NCBI RefSeq assembly: GCF_000423945.1
Contig: NZ_AUIY01000018.1
Span: 62,001-126,000 of the forward strand
DNA length: 64,000 nucleotides
Direction of reading: 5' to 3'
DNA from: Butyrivibrio sp. XPD2002
GTDB lineage: Bacteria; Bacillota; Clostridia; Lachnospirales; Lachnospiraceae
A model generated the notes under the pieces. It did not search any database, was not told the origin of the DNA, and saw only the letters and a list, made by a program, of their open reading frames with translations. Shown piece after piece: positions 34,212 through 43,102 of the stretch. Numbering within the stretch: position 1 is the first letter of the stretch; each line of letters opens with the position of its first letter. Position numbers and translations under genes: made by a program.

Positions 34212-35525
34212 TTAATTTCCTTCTACCCAGTTAGGACGCTCCGCTGCCCACTTTGCATTCCAATCATCCACAAGCTGCTGTGCCTTGGCATCATCTTCCT
34301 CCATAACGTATGTAAGGAAGAACTGCTGGCCATCGAGCTCGATTGCATTTCTGATGTTACTGAACGCAGCGGTTCCTAAAATAGGTGAAAGGGGCTCCAC
34401 ACCGTAGCTAAGAAGTTCTGCAACAAAAGGATCCTCTACAGCGATATTCTTGTTTGAAGGAATATCTGCATCTGAAACGGGGTTATTAAGCATATAGGAA
34501 AGGAATGCCTTTGCAAGCTCGGGAGACTCTGTATCCTTTGAAATTCCCCACTGTTTTCCTGATCCGGCCTTGATATTCTTAGCTCCGGGGAAGGGGAACA
34601 TTCCGATATCCTCAGCATTTGCGCCAAGCTCTACAAACTGTTCAGGGAGCCATGTCTCTGAATAATGCATTGCTACTCTGCCCTGAGCCAGATCAAGCTT
34701 GAACTGATCCCAGTTAGCTGACATAATGTCTTCCTCCAGCTCACCCTTCTTGTAGAGATTTCTTACAATATTCATGGAATCGAGCATTACGTCATCGTAG
34801 ATTTCATCCTGCTCTGCGTATTTGTTCTCACCGCGCTCATCACCTGCTGTCAGGTTTACTTCGCCCCATCCGCACCATGCATAAATCGGCCAGATATCCT
34901 TAAAAGCTGTTCCCACAGGTGTAATTCCTGCTTCCTTGAGCTTGTCGCAGTCTTCATAGAATTCATCCACAGTCTTGGGAACGTTCTCAATTCCTGCGTT
35001 TTTAAAAGCCACCTTGTTGTAGATCATTCCACAGTAGGAAACTGTCAGCGGAAGAACATAGAGATTACCGTCCGAGCCGCGGCCATTTTCATAGAAAAGT
35101 ATGTCGTCAGCAGTAAAATCGAGATCATCTATAGGCAGGAAATAATCTGCATAAGTATCCTGGTTAATAGGATCAACCACATAGAACAGGTCCGGTGCTT
35201 CACCACCGGCAATTCTTGTAGGAATCACATCGTCGTATTCCTTGATGGTCTCAAACTCTACTGTAGTTCCGGGATTCTCCTCCATGAACTTAGCAGCGTA
35301 GGCGGCAAAATCCTCTTCCAGATCAGTTCTGTTACTTGCTACCACGATTTTGCCTGTAAGCTCAGGCTTTGCAACTTCTCCGGTACTGTTTGCTGTTTCG
35401 CTCTCAGTAGCTGTATTACCGGCCTCAGTTACTCCGATTTCTTCCTTCTTCTCGCTGGCGCATCCTGCCAGTGTACTTAATGACATGGCCGCTGTAAGGC
35501 CAAGTGCTATTAGCTTTTTCATCAT
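34212..35525 (-). CDS. Sugar ABC transporter substrate-binding lipoprotein
   Basis: 437 residues. Signal peptide with lipobox LAGC (Cys22), then a Thr/Glu-rich linker and a family-1 extracellular binding domain (GKIVVASNRTDLEEDFAAYAAKFMEENPG). It captures manno-oligosaccharides or a similar glycan outside the cell for the two downstream permeases. First gene of the operon binding protein, permease, permease, GH5. A TTTACCTAAA site is present upstream. Confidence 0.93.
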   Translation of the reverse strand: MMKKLIALGLTAAMSLSTLAGCASEKKEEIGVTEAGNTATESETANSTGEVAKPELTGKIVVASNRTDLEEDFAAYAAKFMEENPGTTVEFETIKEYDDVIPTRIAGGEAPDLFYVVDPINQDTYADYFLPIDDLDFTADDILFYENGRGSDGNLYVLPLTVSYCGMIYNKVAFKNAGIENVPKTVDEFYEDCDKLKEAGITPVGTAFKDIWPIYAWCGWGEVNLTAGDERGENKYAEQDEIYDDVMLDSMNIVRNLYKKGELEEDIMSANWDQFKLDLAQGRVAMHYSETWLPEQFVELGANAEDIGMFPFPGAKNIKAGSGKQWGISKDTESPELAKAFLSYMLNNPVSDADIPSNKNIAVEDPFVAELLSYGVEPLSPILGTAAFSNIRNAIELDGQQFFLTYVMEEDDAKAQQLVDDWNAKWAAERPNWVEGN

Positions 35526-35560
35526 AACCCTCCAATGCTTCTCATTCTTGATTGTTTAAT

Positions 35561-35579
35561 TATTTACCTAAATTTAGTT
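35561..35579. promoter_or_regulatory. Putative LacI operator before the transporter operon
   Basis: ATTTACCTAAA (35562-35572) is the exact reverse complement of TTTAGGTAAAT at 38413-38423, and the overlapping CTAAATTTAG (35568-35577) is a perfect palindrome. It lies about 40 bases upstream of the binding-protein start. Confidence 0.6.
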
Positions 35580-35653
35580 GCAACTGTTGGTATTATGATA
35601 GTTAAATTTACTTTGTTTTTAAATAGCACCATTTTGGATTTATGTGCATATCT

Positions 35654-35986
35654 TTAGCTATGTGCAAAATTCCTGTATTCATTTGGAGACATGTGGAATT
35701 TCTTCCTAAAAGCCCGGCCAAAGCTGGGTGCATCCTCATAGCCCACGGCATTTCCTATTTCATAGACCTTGAGCCTTGGATCCTTCAAAAGTTCAATAGC
35801 CCGCTCCATCCTTACCTCAAACACATAATCTGAGAATTTCATTCCGGATTTGAGCTTAAATAGGTTGCTGAAATATGATGGATTAAGGTCAACTAACGCA
35901 GCCACATTCATAAGGGAAAGAGACTTTTCATAGTTGGTCCTTATATAGCTCTGGGCCATCTCTATTTTGGATATATATGTCTTCAT
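35654..35986 (-). CDS. Stand-alone AraC-type DNA-binding protein
   Basis: 110 residues: only the two-helix-turn-helix AraC domain (IRTNYEKSLSLMNVAALVDLNPSYFSNLFKLKSG... through NAVGYEDAPSFGRAFRKKFHMSPNEYR). There is no sensor domain, as found in full-length AraC or YesN proteins. It follows the GH130 gene by 2 bases, so it is the third gene of the epimerase operon. It may bind constitutively or depend on an effector partner. It could be a remnant of a longer regulator, though the frame is clean. Confidence 0.85.
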   Translation of the reverse strand: MKTYISKIEMAQSYIRTNYEKSLSLMNVAALVDLNPSYFSNLFKLKSGMKFSDYVFEVRMERAIELLKDPRLKVYEIGNAVGYEDAPSFGRAFRKKFHMSPNEYRNFAHS

Positions 35987-35988
35987 TC

Positions 35989-37161
35989 TTACTCCTGATG
36001 TAACGCTTCCAGATTTTTCCTAATGAGATCACATCTCTGTCTTACGCAAAGAACTGATCTGCCCGGATCCTCCGGTGTGTTGAAAACGTAGTCAATAAGC
36101 TTGTTCACGGTTGTTGTGGCAACATGCATCCTTGTATCGGATGACGCATAATAGATGAAAACTTCACCCTTTTCATTGACTATGGCGCCATTTGTGAATA
36201 CCACATTTGACACATCTCCGACTCTTTCCTCGCCTCTCGGTCCGATTAAAAGTCCGGAGGGCTCAGCGATCACCTTAGACGGGTCATTAAGGTCCGTTGC
36301 GAATGCATAGATAACATATCTAAGTCCAGCTGCGGTATTTCTTACTCCATGTGCGATATGAATCCAGCCCCTGTCTGTCTTTATCGGGGTTGCGCCGGCA
36401 CCGTTTTTAGCCTCTGTGATAGTGTGATATTTCCTGAGACTGGTCATCTTCTCTTCGTCTATAACAGCATGGGTTATGTCGTCGCACAGGCCAAAGCCGA
36501 TTCCGCCGCCACTTCCTGTCTCAATGAAATCGTCCATGGGCCTTGTGTAAAAAGCGTATTTGCCATCAACAAACTCAGGATGCAGCACCACGTTTCTCTG
36601 CTGAGGAGAATTAAGTGTCACAAGATTGGGAAGCCTCTCCCAGCTCTTAAGATCCTTGGTTCTGACAATCCCCGCAGCAGCCACAGCCGCTGAAAGGTCT
36701 GAGGAAGCTTTATCCTTACTTTCTGAGCAAAATACTCCGTATATGTATCCATCTTCATGCTTGGTGAGTCTCATATCGTACACATTGGTCTCCTCCGGGC
36801 AGACATCCTCAAGAAGTATCGGATAATCCCAGAATCTGAAGCCATCTACTCCGGTGCTGCTCTCAGCAACTCCAAAGAAAGACTTTCTGTCATTTCCCTC
36901 GATTCTGGCGATCAGATAGTACTTTCCATCAAGATAGATCGCGCCGGAATTCATCACTGCATTTATTCCAAGTCTTTCCATGAAATAAGGGTTTGATTCC
37001 TTTACCACATCATATCTCCAGGTGATAGGCGCATGATCCCTGGTAAGCACGGGATTCACATATCGGTCAAATAAGCCATTATAAAAGTCGGACTTATTGT
37101 TCTTTAGCTCTATCAGCTTATTTTGCTTCTCAAGTTCCACATAGTAGTTTTCATGTATCAT
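35989..37161 (-). CDS. GH130 mannosyl-glucose phosphorylase
   Basis: 390 residues from the ATG at 37161 (AAGGAG upstream). The five-bladed beta-propeller GH130 fold is recognisable: [37 protein letters not shown] with the catalytic Asp, [19 protein letters not shown] and [20 protein letters not shown]. These fit subfamily 1, which splits 4-O-beta-mannosyl-glucose with phosphate to mannose-1-phosphate and glucose. It follows the epimerase gene by 13 bases, the usual order for this two-enzyme pathway. Confidence 0.92.
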   Translation of the reverse strand: MIHENYYVELEKQNKLIELKNNKSDFYNGLFDRYVNPVLTRDHAPITWRYDVVKESNPYFMERLGINAVMNSGAIYLDGKYYLIARIEGNDRKSFFGVAESSTGVDGFRFWDYPILLEDVCPEETNVYDMRLTKHEDGYIYGVFCSESKDKASSDLSAAVAAAGIVRTKDLKSWERLPNLVTLNSPQQRNVVLHPEFVDGKYAFYTRPMDDFIETGSGGGIGFGLCDDITHAVIDEEKMTSLRKYHTITEAKNGAGATPIKTDRGWIHIAHGVRNTAAGLRYVIYAFATDLNDPSKVIAEPSGLLIGPRGEERVGDVSNVVFTNGAIVNEKGEVFIYYASSDTRMHVATTTVNKLIDYVFNTPEDPGRSVLCVRQRCDLIRKNLEALHQE

Positions 37162-37174
37162 TGTTTTCTCTCCT

Positions 37175-38356
37175 TCATCCAAGTATTTTCATAAGTTCAA
37201 AACACATTCTTCCGTTGTGATACGGGCATTTCCAGGGCTCAACTATGGGTTTCTTTGAAGGTGTACCGTCAGGACTGACCTCCCAGAACCACTCTGAGCC
37301 TTCTCTTTTATCTATCAGAGACTCCTCCACAAAATCCCATAGGGTCTCCGCGCCTTTAAGATATCTGGTGTCCTCTGTTTTCATAAACGCATTCACAAAG
37401 CCTACCATGGCCTCAGCCTGAACCCACCAGATTCCGGTCTCATCGACAACGCCGTTCTCGCATTCATTTACAAAATACCTTCCGTTAAAGGCCTTTTCGT
37501 AGGTTTCCGCTGCCATTTCAAGTGTTATCTTTTTTATGTCATCAAGAACTTCCTTTGTTAACGCATTCTCTCCCAGCACCTCAACCGCACGATCAATCAG
37601 CCAGGATGCCTCAATATCGTGTCCGTAGCTGTGAAGATCCAGAAGGCTTCTATATTTTTCATCGAAGAAAACCTCCTGCCTTCTCTTATCAGCGTTATAT
37701 ATCTTGCTTCTCACAATATTAAGAAGCGCTGCCAGCTTCTGGCCTACCAGTTCATGCTCCTCTATGCCGGCTGTCACCTTGTACAGCTGTGTGTAGGCTT
37801 CAATGACGTGAAGCGCTGTGTTCATGGTCCTTTCTGCGATCACTCCGTTTTCAGAGAGCTTGTGGTTTGCAACCGGATTAAATTCTCTGGTAAAGGCTTC
37901 GCAGTAGCCTTCCTCATCCCTGCATTTATTCTCGATTATTTCGAAGATTTCCAGTGCCATTCTCAGAGCCTCTTCGTCCTTACTGGCTTCATAGTATTCA
38001 GCCAAAGCGTAAATTGCGAAAGCCTGATTGTATGTATGCTTGGTATTATCAAAGAGCTTCCCATCATAGGTAAGTGACCAGTATATGCCGCCATAGGTCT
38101 CATCAATACAGTAATTTTTCAGGAAATCATAGGCGTGCCTGGCCTCTCTCAGAAGGCTCTCGTCCCCCAGTTCCACGTAAGCCCTTGAGAAAAACCACAT
38201 TATTCTGCTGTTAAGGATGCAGCCCTTCTCTGCCTTTTTGTCCACGTTCAGGTCATAGTCCATGTATCCGTAGAAACCGCCATGCTCACTGTCATGAAGG
38301 CTAGTCCAGAACGGGATAATGCCATTCATAAGTTCGTCTTTAATTCTGTGTAACAT
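37175..38356 (-). CDS. Cellobiose/mannobiose 2-epimerase
   Basis: 393 residues, AGE superfamily with an (alpha/alpha)6 barrel. Motifs include [63 protein letters not shown] and [14 protein letters not shown], which contain the conserved His residues of cellobiose 2-epimerases. It converts the reducing-end mannose of mannobiose to glucose. First gene of the operon with GH130 and the AraC protein; a group of TTTAGSTAAA sites is upstream. Confidence 0.92.
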   Translation of the reverse strand: MLHRIKDELMNGIIPFWTSLHDSEHGGFYGYMDYDLNVDKKAEKGCILNSRIMWFFSRAYVELGDESLLREARHAYDFLKNYCIDETYGGIYWSLTYDGKLFDNTKHTYNQAFAIYALAEYYEASKDEEALRMALEIFEIIENKCRDEEGYCEAFTREFNPVANHKLSENGVIAERTMNTALHVIEAYTQLYKVTAGIEEHELVGQKLAALLNIVRSKIYNADKRRQEVFFDEKYRSLLDLHSYGHDIEASWLIDRAVEVLGENALTKEVLDDIKKITLEMAAETYEKAFNGRYFVNECENGVVDETGIWWVQAEAMVGFVNAFMKTEDTRYLKGAETLWDFVEESLIDKREGSEWFWEVSPDGTPSKKPIVEPWKCPYHNGRMCFELMKILG

Positions 38357-38410
38357 CTCAAATACCTTTCTCTTTTAACTAATAATGTTGCTTAATATCA
38401 GGTCATGTGT

Positions 38411-38463
38411 GGTTTAGGTAAATTTAGCTTTATTTAGCTAAATATTTTGTCGTTTAGCCTAAT
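38411..38463. promoter_or_regulatory. Operator cluster before the epimerase operon
   Basis: Three related sites lie within 55 bp: TTTAGGTAAAT (38413-38423), ATTTAGCTAAAT (38432-38443, a perfect 12-bp palindrome) and GTTTAGCCTAAT (38452-38463). Centre-to-centre spacing of about 20 bp puts them on one face of the helix. The likely regulator is the LacI protein at 29863. Confidence 0.7.
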
Positions 38464-38534
38464 ATTTAGCGTGATTGTAGTATTATTTAAGTTATTTGTC
38501 AATATTTTCAACTTAATTTTAAGTTAAAACACAA

Positions 38535-38568
38535 CAAAAAAGGAAGCCATAAACCTGTTATGACTTCC
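38535..38568 (-). terminator. Minus-strand terminator with no annotated gene upstream
   Basis: GGAAGTCATAA pairs with TTTATGGCTTCC on the minus strand, followed by six T residues. The nearest sequence it could end is the repeat array at 38779-39007, because the next gene upstream on this strand is beyond 39.8 kb. It supports transcription of the array or of an unknown RNA. Confidence 0.7.
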
Positions 38569-38778
38569 ATAGGTATCTCAAAATGAAAACATCAGCTCGA
38601 AGCCCTGCTTTACTGGTTATTCTGATATAATCATTTAAGAGAGTGATGTGGGGTGATTTTTATCTAAGACGATACCGGTATCGGTGGGTTTTACCTGTAA
38701 TTAATATGCTGTGGCATTTACTTGTCTTTACTATAACCTTATGGATTGTCACGTAGTCATAACATTCATCTGGGAAAA

Positions 38779-39007
38779 ATTACGCGACATTTGTTTAATG
38801 AAATAAAAATGACGCGTAGAAAATACCTATTTTATGCATTTCACTACGTGATATTTGCTTAAGCTTGGATTAATCACGTAAGTAAGCCCTAATACTAATA
38901 CAAAAACTACGCGACATTACTCAACATACAAAAAGAACACGTAGGAACAAGCTTTTTGCGATAAAGTCCTACGCGCAATAACTGAAAAATAAGAATTGAA
39001 CACGTAG
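38779..39007. repeat. Alternating 32-bp CTACGCG array, copy 3
   Basis: Eight cores alternate strictly: F 38780, R 38812, F 38844, R 38875, F 38907, R 38938, F 38969, R 39001; steps are 31 or 32 bp (mean 31.6). Forward units extend to CTACGCGACATT. It is the most regular of the four arrays. It lies in the 728-base gap between the divergent epimerase and membrane-protein genes, 78 bases before the start at 39085. No reading frame is present. Confidence 0.85.
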
Positions 39008-39084
39008 CAGCCCCACAAGAATATTAGCCAACAAATATTTGACTGATTGTTTTAGAAAAATCAGTAAAGAAAATGAGGAAAAAT

Positions 39085-39627
39085 ATGGAATCCACAAAGA
39101 ATATAGAAACTGAAGAAAAGCAACAGAAATGCAATGAAGATAGTCTCCTTATTCGTTCCCTAAAGACAGGCCTGGTCGCAATTGTCCATGCCAATCTTGT
39201 GATACTTCTGTTTAATTCGATTGATCTGATATGGATTGATTTTATAGACCCTGTAGTTTTTATGATTGCAGCAATTTTACTGGTTATGGCGATTACCTTC
39301 GCTGCGTTTCTTTTTTCAAACAAAAAATTATTTAAGGCACAGAATAAGAAAAACATGCCGCTTATTTACTTTGCTGAAATATGCATCTCCTACCTCATTC
39401 ACGAAGTTATTTGCTGGTATATACAAAGGACAGCTCCGGCCAGTGCGGATCTTGGGCCATATTTTTTTAAACTGGTTTCTACTTTGCCCTATTTCCCAGT
39501 AGGAGTGTTTACCATCATCAGCTTTATGAAAAGTAAGTCAAGAAAAATAATCCCCACTATCATTTTGGTAGCAGGGATGGTTTATCTGGCATTTGTAGTA
39601 GCACCTTTTTGGGCTCTATTATTTTGA
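39085..39627 (+). CDS. Membrane protein of unknown function
   Basis: 180 residues from the ATG at 39085 (GAGG 6 bases upstream). Hydrophilic start, then four or five spans (about 28-50, 55-77, 90-110, 122-145, 152-176). Unrecognised. The CTACGCG array lies immediately upstream, in its promoter region. Confidence 0.65.
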   Translation: MESTKNIETEEKQQKCNEDSLLIRSLKTGLVAIVHANLVILLFNSIDLIWIDFIDPVVFMIAAILLVMAITFAAFLFSNKKLFKAQNKKNMPLIYFAEICISYLIHEVICWYIQRTAPASADLGPYFFKLVSTLPYFPVGVFTIISFMKSKSRKIIPTIILVAGMVYLAFVVAPFWALLF

Positions 39628-39796
39628 GGGATACCCTGATTAACGCGGCATATTGCCTTAGCTTTGTTATAATCCAATTCCTACTCCCCTTCTCCAATTG
39701 TCATACTTACTGCGCTATCTGCCTGATATAGAGCTGCCCAGATGACCTGCTCTTACCAGCCGTTTTTATGAAAAATAGACGCTTACCAGTTTTCCC

Positions 39797-40369
39797 TCAA
39801 TAAATACCAAAACTATATACGTTTATAAGAATAATTCCGCATATTATTCCGATAACCAAGCCCGTAAAATGGCCAATAGAATCTATCTTCTTAGAAGTTG
39901 TCATGAGTGCCAGCAAGACAATTGTAGGTATCATGGACTTCAGGCCCGCAAACCCTCTGACAGAGAACGCTATGACCATATAAATCCCGAGAAGTCCGCA
40001 TATTACGCCTGATGCACCTATGCACAACGTAAATGGCGCTGACTTTTTATGGATTCTTGCAGATAAAAAGCCGCCAAATAGCATTATTACTGCGTAGCAC
40101 AAGGCATAGCGCCAGGCTCCCAGCATATGCTCCAGTACTCTTCCGATATTGTATAGAGAGTACATATTACAGGCGAGGTGCAAAAACTCCTTCTGGGTAA
40201 ATGCCGCCGTCACTATCCTGTAATACTGCTTTTCCTGAATACTCTTTATATATGATGAGCCCAGCCAGGATATATTCAGCTTCTTTATATTGATCAAAAT
40301 AAATATCACTATGTTTATCGCTATAATCCCGTATGTGATGGGATATTCCGCAAGGTTAATGGTCTGCAT
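39797..40369 (-). CDS. Rhomboid-family intramembrane serine protease
   Basis: 190 residues, six spans. Catalytic Ser120 in IGASGVICG and His167 in SIGHFTGLVIG, plus the HxxxN motif (His64, Asn68 in HLACNM) of the oxyanion region. It cleaves single-pass membrane proteins in the lipid bilayer. Substrate unknown. Single-gene unit. Confidence 0.92.
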   Translation of the reverse strand: MQTINLAEYPITYGIIAINIVIFILINIKKLNISWLGSSYIKSIQEKQYYRIVTAAFTQKEFLHLACNMYSLYNIGRVLEHMLGAWRYALCYAVIMLFGGFLSARIHKKSAPFTLCIGASGVICGLLGIYMVIAFSVRGFAGLKSMIPTIVLLALMTTSKKIDSIGHFTGLVIGIICGIILINVYSFGIY

Positions 40370-40622
40370 CTCTTCTTCAACGTTTAGTTATGGTATTTGT
40401 TATTTTTGCTCATTCATATAATATAACACGAAAAACGACCCGGATTCACCTGAAGGTCTGCTCCGGTTCAATTTATATTACAAAATTAAGATTTCTACAC
40501 TAATATGTAGCGAAATTAATCAAAAATCCCCAATACAACTGGCATTCCTCATTTACGACACTTCTGTCATTCCATTTTTCCACTCTTCACCCAACCATTT
40601 CAAAAAAATTTAAAGTCATCTC
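40370..40622. other. Intergenic stretch, no gene seen
   Basis: AT-rich spacer between divergent rhomboid and methyltransferase genes. I see no RNA fold or coding frame; the promoter at 40623 is the only clear signal. Confidence 0.4.
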
Positions 40623-40653
40623 TTGACTCTTCCCTTAGGGCACCCTGTAAATT
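40623..40653 (+). promoter_or_regulatory. MerR-type promoter with 19-bp spacer
   Basis: TTGACT and TAAATT are separated by 19 bases, and the spacer contains CCCTTAGGG, a dyad. Over-long spacers with a central dyad are the hallmark of promoters activated by MerR-family proteins. It lies about 60 bases upstream of the methyltransferase start; no merR gene is in the window. Confidence 0.65.
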
Positions 40654-40716
40654 TATATTATCGACAGAAAACAATAAAAATACTTACATAGTTATGCTCA
40701 AAGGAGGAGAAAAGGG

Positions 40717-41493
40717 ATGAAACTTTTCATAAATGAAACAGCTAAGGTAAAGACACAGTATTCAAAGGCAAATGGCCTTAACACAAGACTTTCCATTCAC
40801 GAAAAATATTCAACTAACAAAATGGGACTGGGAAACTGGTTTTTTACTTTATATAACATTGAAAACGGGATGAAGGTGTTAGAGCTTGGCTGTGGCACCG
40901 GTGCGATGTGGACAAACCACAAGGATGAAATAGAAAAATGCTCTGAAATAGTATTCTCCGACTTTTCAGAGAACATGGTAGAAACTGCAAAGACAAATAT
41001 TGGAACATTTCCAAATGCAAAGTATCAGGTCATTGATATTCAGGATATTCCCTTCGAGGATGGCTATTTTGATATAGTTATCGCCAACTTCATGTTATAT
41101 CATGTGCCTGACTTAGAGAAGGCACTTTCTGAAGTCAGCAGAGTCCTCAAAAAGGGCGGAGTCTTCTATGCCGGCACCTCCGGAGAGCACGGCGTAATGG
41201 AGACTATCGTAAGCTGGCTTGGATTTGAAGGCGTCTATGTTAATACATTTTCGTTGGATAATGGAAAAGAGAGACTTGAAAACCATTTTTCAGATGTGAA
41301 GATCATGAAATATGCAGATTCTCTTGAGGTTACAAGCCTTGATGATCTGATGGAATACATATACTCCGGCATCACTTTCAAGAATGCGGTCACTCTTCCG
41401 AAGGAAGATGTCAGAGAAATCCTGGAAAGCCACATGGAGAACGGAGTTCTGACTCTTCCAAAGGAGCCCGGAACTTTTGTATCAATAAAGTAA
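40717..41493 (+). CDS. SAM-dependent class I methyltransferase
   Basis: 258 residues. Motif I is VLELGCGTGAMW, followed by IVFSDFSENMVETAK, the acidic QVIDIQDIPFEDGYFDIVIANFMLYHV and LSEVSRVLKKGGVFY, the usual Methyltransf_11 order. Small-molecule target unknown. AAAGGAGGAG precedes the ATG. The MerR-type promoter suggests induction by a drug, metal or oxidative signal. Confidence 0.9.
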   Translation: MKLFINETAKVKTQYSKANGLNTRLSIHEKYSTNKMGLGNWFFTLYNIENGMKVLELGCGTGAMWTNHKDEIEKCSEIVFSDFSENMVETAKTNIGTFPNAKYQVIDIQDIPFEDGYFDIVIANFMLYHVPDLEKALSEVSRVLKKGGVFYAGTSGEHGVMETIVSWLGFEGVYVNTFSLDNGKERLENHFSDVKIMKYADSLEVTSLDDLMEYIYSGITFKNAVTLPKEDVREILESHMENGVLTLPKEPGTFVSIK

Positions 41494-41518
41494 TCCTTTT
41501 CATTGTCCTTGAGAAAAT

Positions 41519-41545
41519 GGGCAGAGAATAAATCTTTCTCTGCCC
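41519..41545 (+). terminator. Terminator between convergent genes
   Basis: GGGCAGAGAA pairs with TTCTCTGCCC around 7 bases; AT-rich sequence follows on both sides, so it can serve the methyltransferase gene and the minus-strand gene at 41555. Confidence 0.78.
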
Positions 41546-41554
41546 ATCTCATTT

Positions 41555-42919
41555 TTAATCATCTGTCTCCTTCGCCATAGCCATCGCTACGCCGCCAGAA
41601 TTAAATTTCTGCACCTCTTCGCTGCCAAAGAGCGCCTGTTCATCAAGTTCAAATTCTCTGACTGTATTCTCAGCTTCCATAGCAGTCTCATTCGCGGATG
41701 CGCTTTCTTTAAGCTGCTTTATATACCTGCTTTCATAGCCAAGCTCCTTTGCGAGATATATAACACCTGCCAGTTTAAGGACTTCACCCTGCTCAAAAGC
41801 GATTTGGGCGTTTTCTTCTATCTTTTTCTCACACATACCGCGGGGATATTGCTTCAAAACATCTACCGCCATAAGGAAATATGCTTCATCAACATCGCTT
41901 AGACACTCAAAAAGAAAATCTATTCCCTCCATATTTTTGGGATTCCCAATCACTTTTAACAGCTCTACGCCATTACAAACGCAAAACTCGTTCTGATATT
42001 CCTTAAAATCAAGATATCTTGTCAGAGGAACCCTCTTACCGGTAACAGCCGCTGCTGTGCTGGCTATTTCCCTGTCCGATAAAACCCTCTCAAATATAGT
42101 GGTACTTATCACGCCATCCTTGGAGATGGGCCTGTATCGCTGATTCTTGTTATTGTTCTGCCAGTAATTGTGACTGCTACTAACAATGGATTTCTCCCAC
42201 AAATATCTGACCCTGCCCCAGTCTGCTTTGGAGAGCCTGGACCTCGGGCCTCTTAACGCAGTATTGAATTCAAGCCCGGCTTTGGGCGGAACAGATTTAT
42301 AGTATTTTCCCCTGTCTTCAAAAAATGTCTCTATCTCGCTCTGAACATGCGGAAGCCAGGCCTTTTTAGGAAGCTTAATGACCATTCCATCTATGGTATA
42401 CAGCTCGTTTAGCCTCTTGTTGTACCCACAGAGCAAATCTGTCGGAAAATATCCGCCCAGGATACACACCCACTTATCACTTCTGCTCACCTTTATATGT
42501 CGGGATTTTTTGCCGCTTTTACTTACATAGTTGGTAAAATTCTCCCTTGCGATCATCTCTTCTGCTTTGCCCTTGCCAAGCATTTTTTCAAAGTGAGGAA
42601 ATTTGTCATAATTGGTGATTATATGCGGATCACCCTTTTTGTACTTACTCTGTATGCCTACGCACCCATTTTGAGCAAGAATAACATTTATTAGTTCAGG
42701 TAAAGCGAATATTACAAGAAAGACAGTGAACACGGGAATAAACATGTCGGCTTCCGATGGGAAAGCTCCTTCAATACCCATGAATATCATTCCGGTAATA
42801 AAAAAAGAAATAGCCGCCCAGCCTATAATCAGAAATGATATAGCAAGCTGAGCAAATGCTCTTTCATACCATTTTCCATGGTCTATTTTGTCACGTAAGT
42901 TTTCATATATGCGATACAT
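41555..42919 (-). CDS. Membrane-anchored protein of unknown function
   Basis: 454 residues. Two N-terminal spans (about 24-50 and 60-85), then a large cytoplasmic region rich in Lys/Arg (GKKSRHIKVSRSDKWVCILGGYFPTDLLCGYNKRLNELYTIDG) and a C-terminal part of helical pairs resembling scaffold repeats. I recognise no domain. The start has only a weak GAG site. It is preceded by a DUF554 remnant. Confidence 0.65.
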   Translation of the reverse strand: MYRIYENLRDKIDHGKWYERAFAQLAISFLIIGWAAISFFITGMIFMGIEGAFPSEADMFIPVFTVFLVIFALPELINVILAQNGCVGIQSKYKKGDPHIITNYDKFPHFEKMLGKGKAEEMIARENFTNYVSKSGKKSRHIKVSRSDKWVCILGGYFPTDLLCGYNKRLNELYTIDGMVIKLPKKAWLPHVQSEIETFFEDRGKYYKSVPPKAGLEFNTALRGPRSRLSKADWGRVRYLWEKSIVSSSHNYWQNNNKNQRYRPISKDGVISTTIFERVLSDREIASTAAAVTGKRVPLTRYLDFKEYQNEFCVCNGVELLKVIGNPKNMEGIDFLFECLSDVDEAYFLMAVDVLKQYPRGMCEKKIEENAQIAFEQGEVLKLAGVIYLAKELGYESRYIKQLKESASANETAMEAENTVREFELDEQALFGSEEVQKFNSGGVAMAMAKETDD

Positions 42920-42931
42920 CTATTACTCTTT

Positions 42932-43090
42932 TCATACAAATGGAATATATGCCGCGATAACAGCGACAATCAGTGCCGGATTTTATCTTAAGCCATTCTC
43001 CAAATCGCTCAAATGCAGCCTCTATCCCTACGAGCTCTCCTACTATCGTTCCAATGGCAAGGCTTATTACTACCAGTTTTCTCCTAAAAT
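42932..43090 (-). pseudogene. DUF554 membrane protein remnant
   Basis: The minus strand reads VVISLAIGTIVGELVGIEAAFERFGEWLKIKSG, a clear piece of the DUF554 N-terminal region. After it the frame becomes nonsense, while a second frame reads ALIVAVIAAYIPFV and stops at 42932, like a hydrophobic protein end. DUF554 proteins have about 230 residues, so most of the gene has been deleted and the rest frameshifted. Confidence 0.7.
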
Positions 43091-43102
43091 AGTGCTTTTT
43101 TA

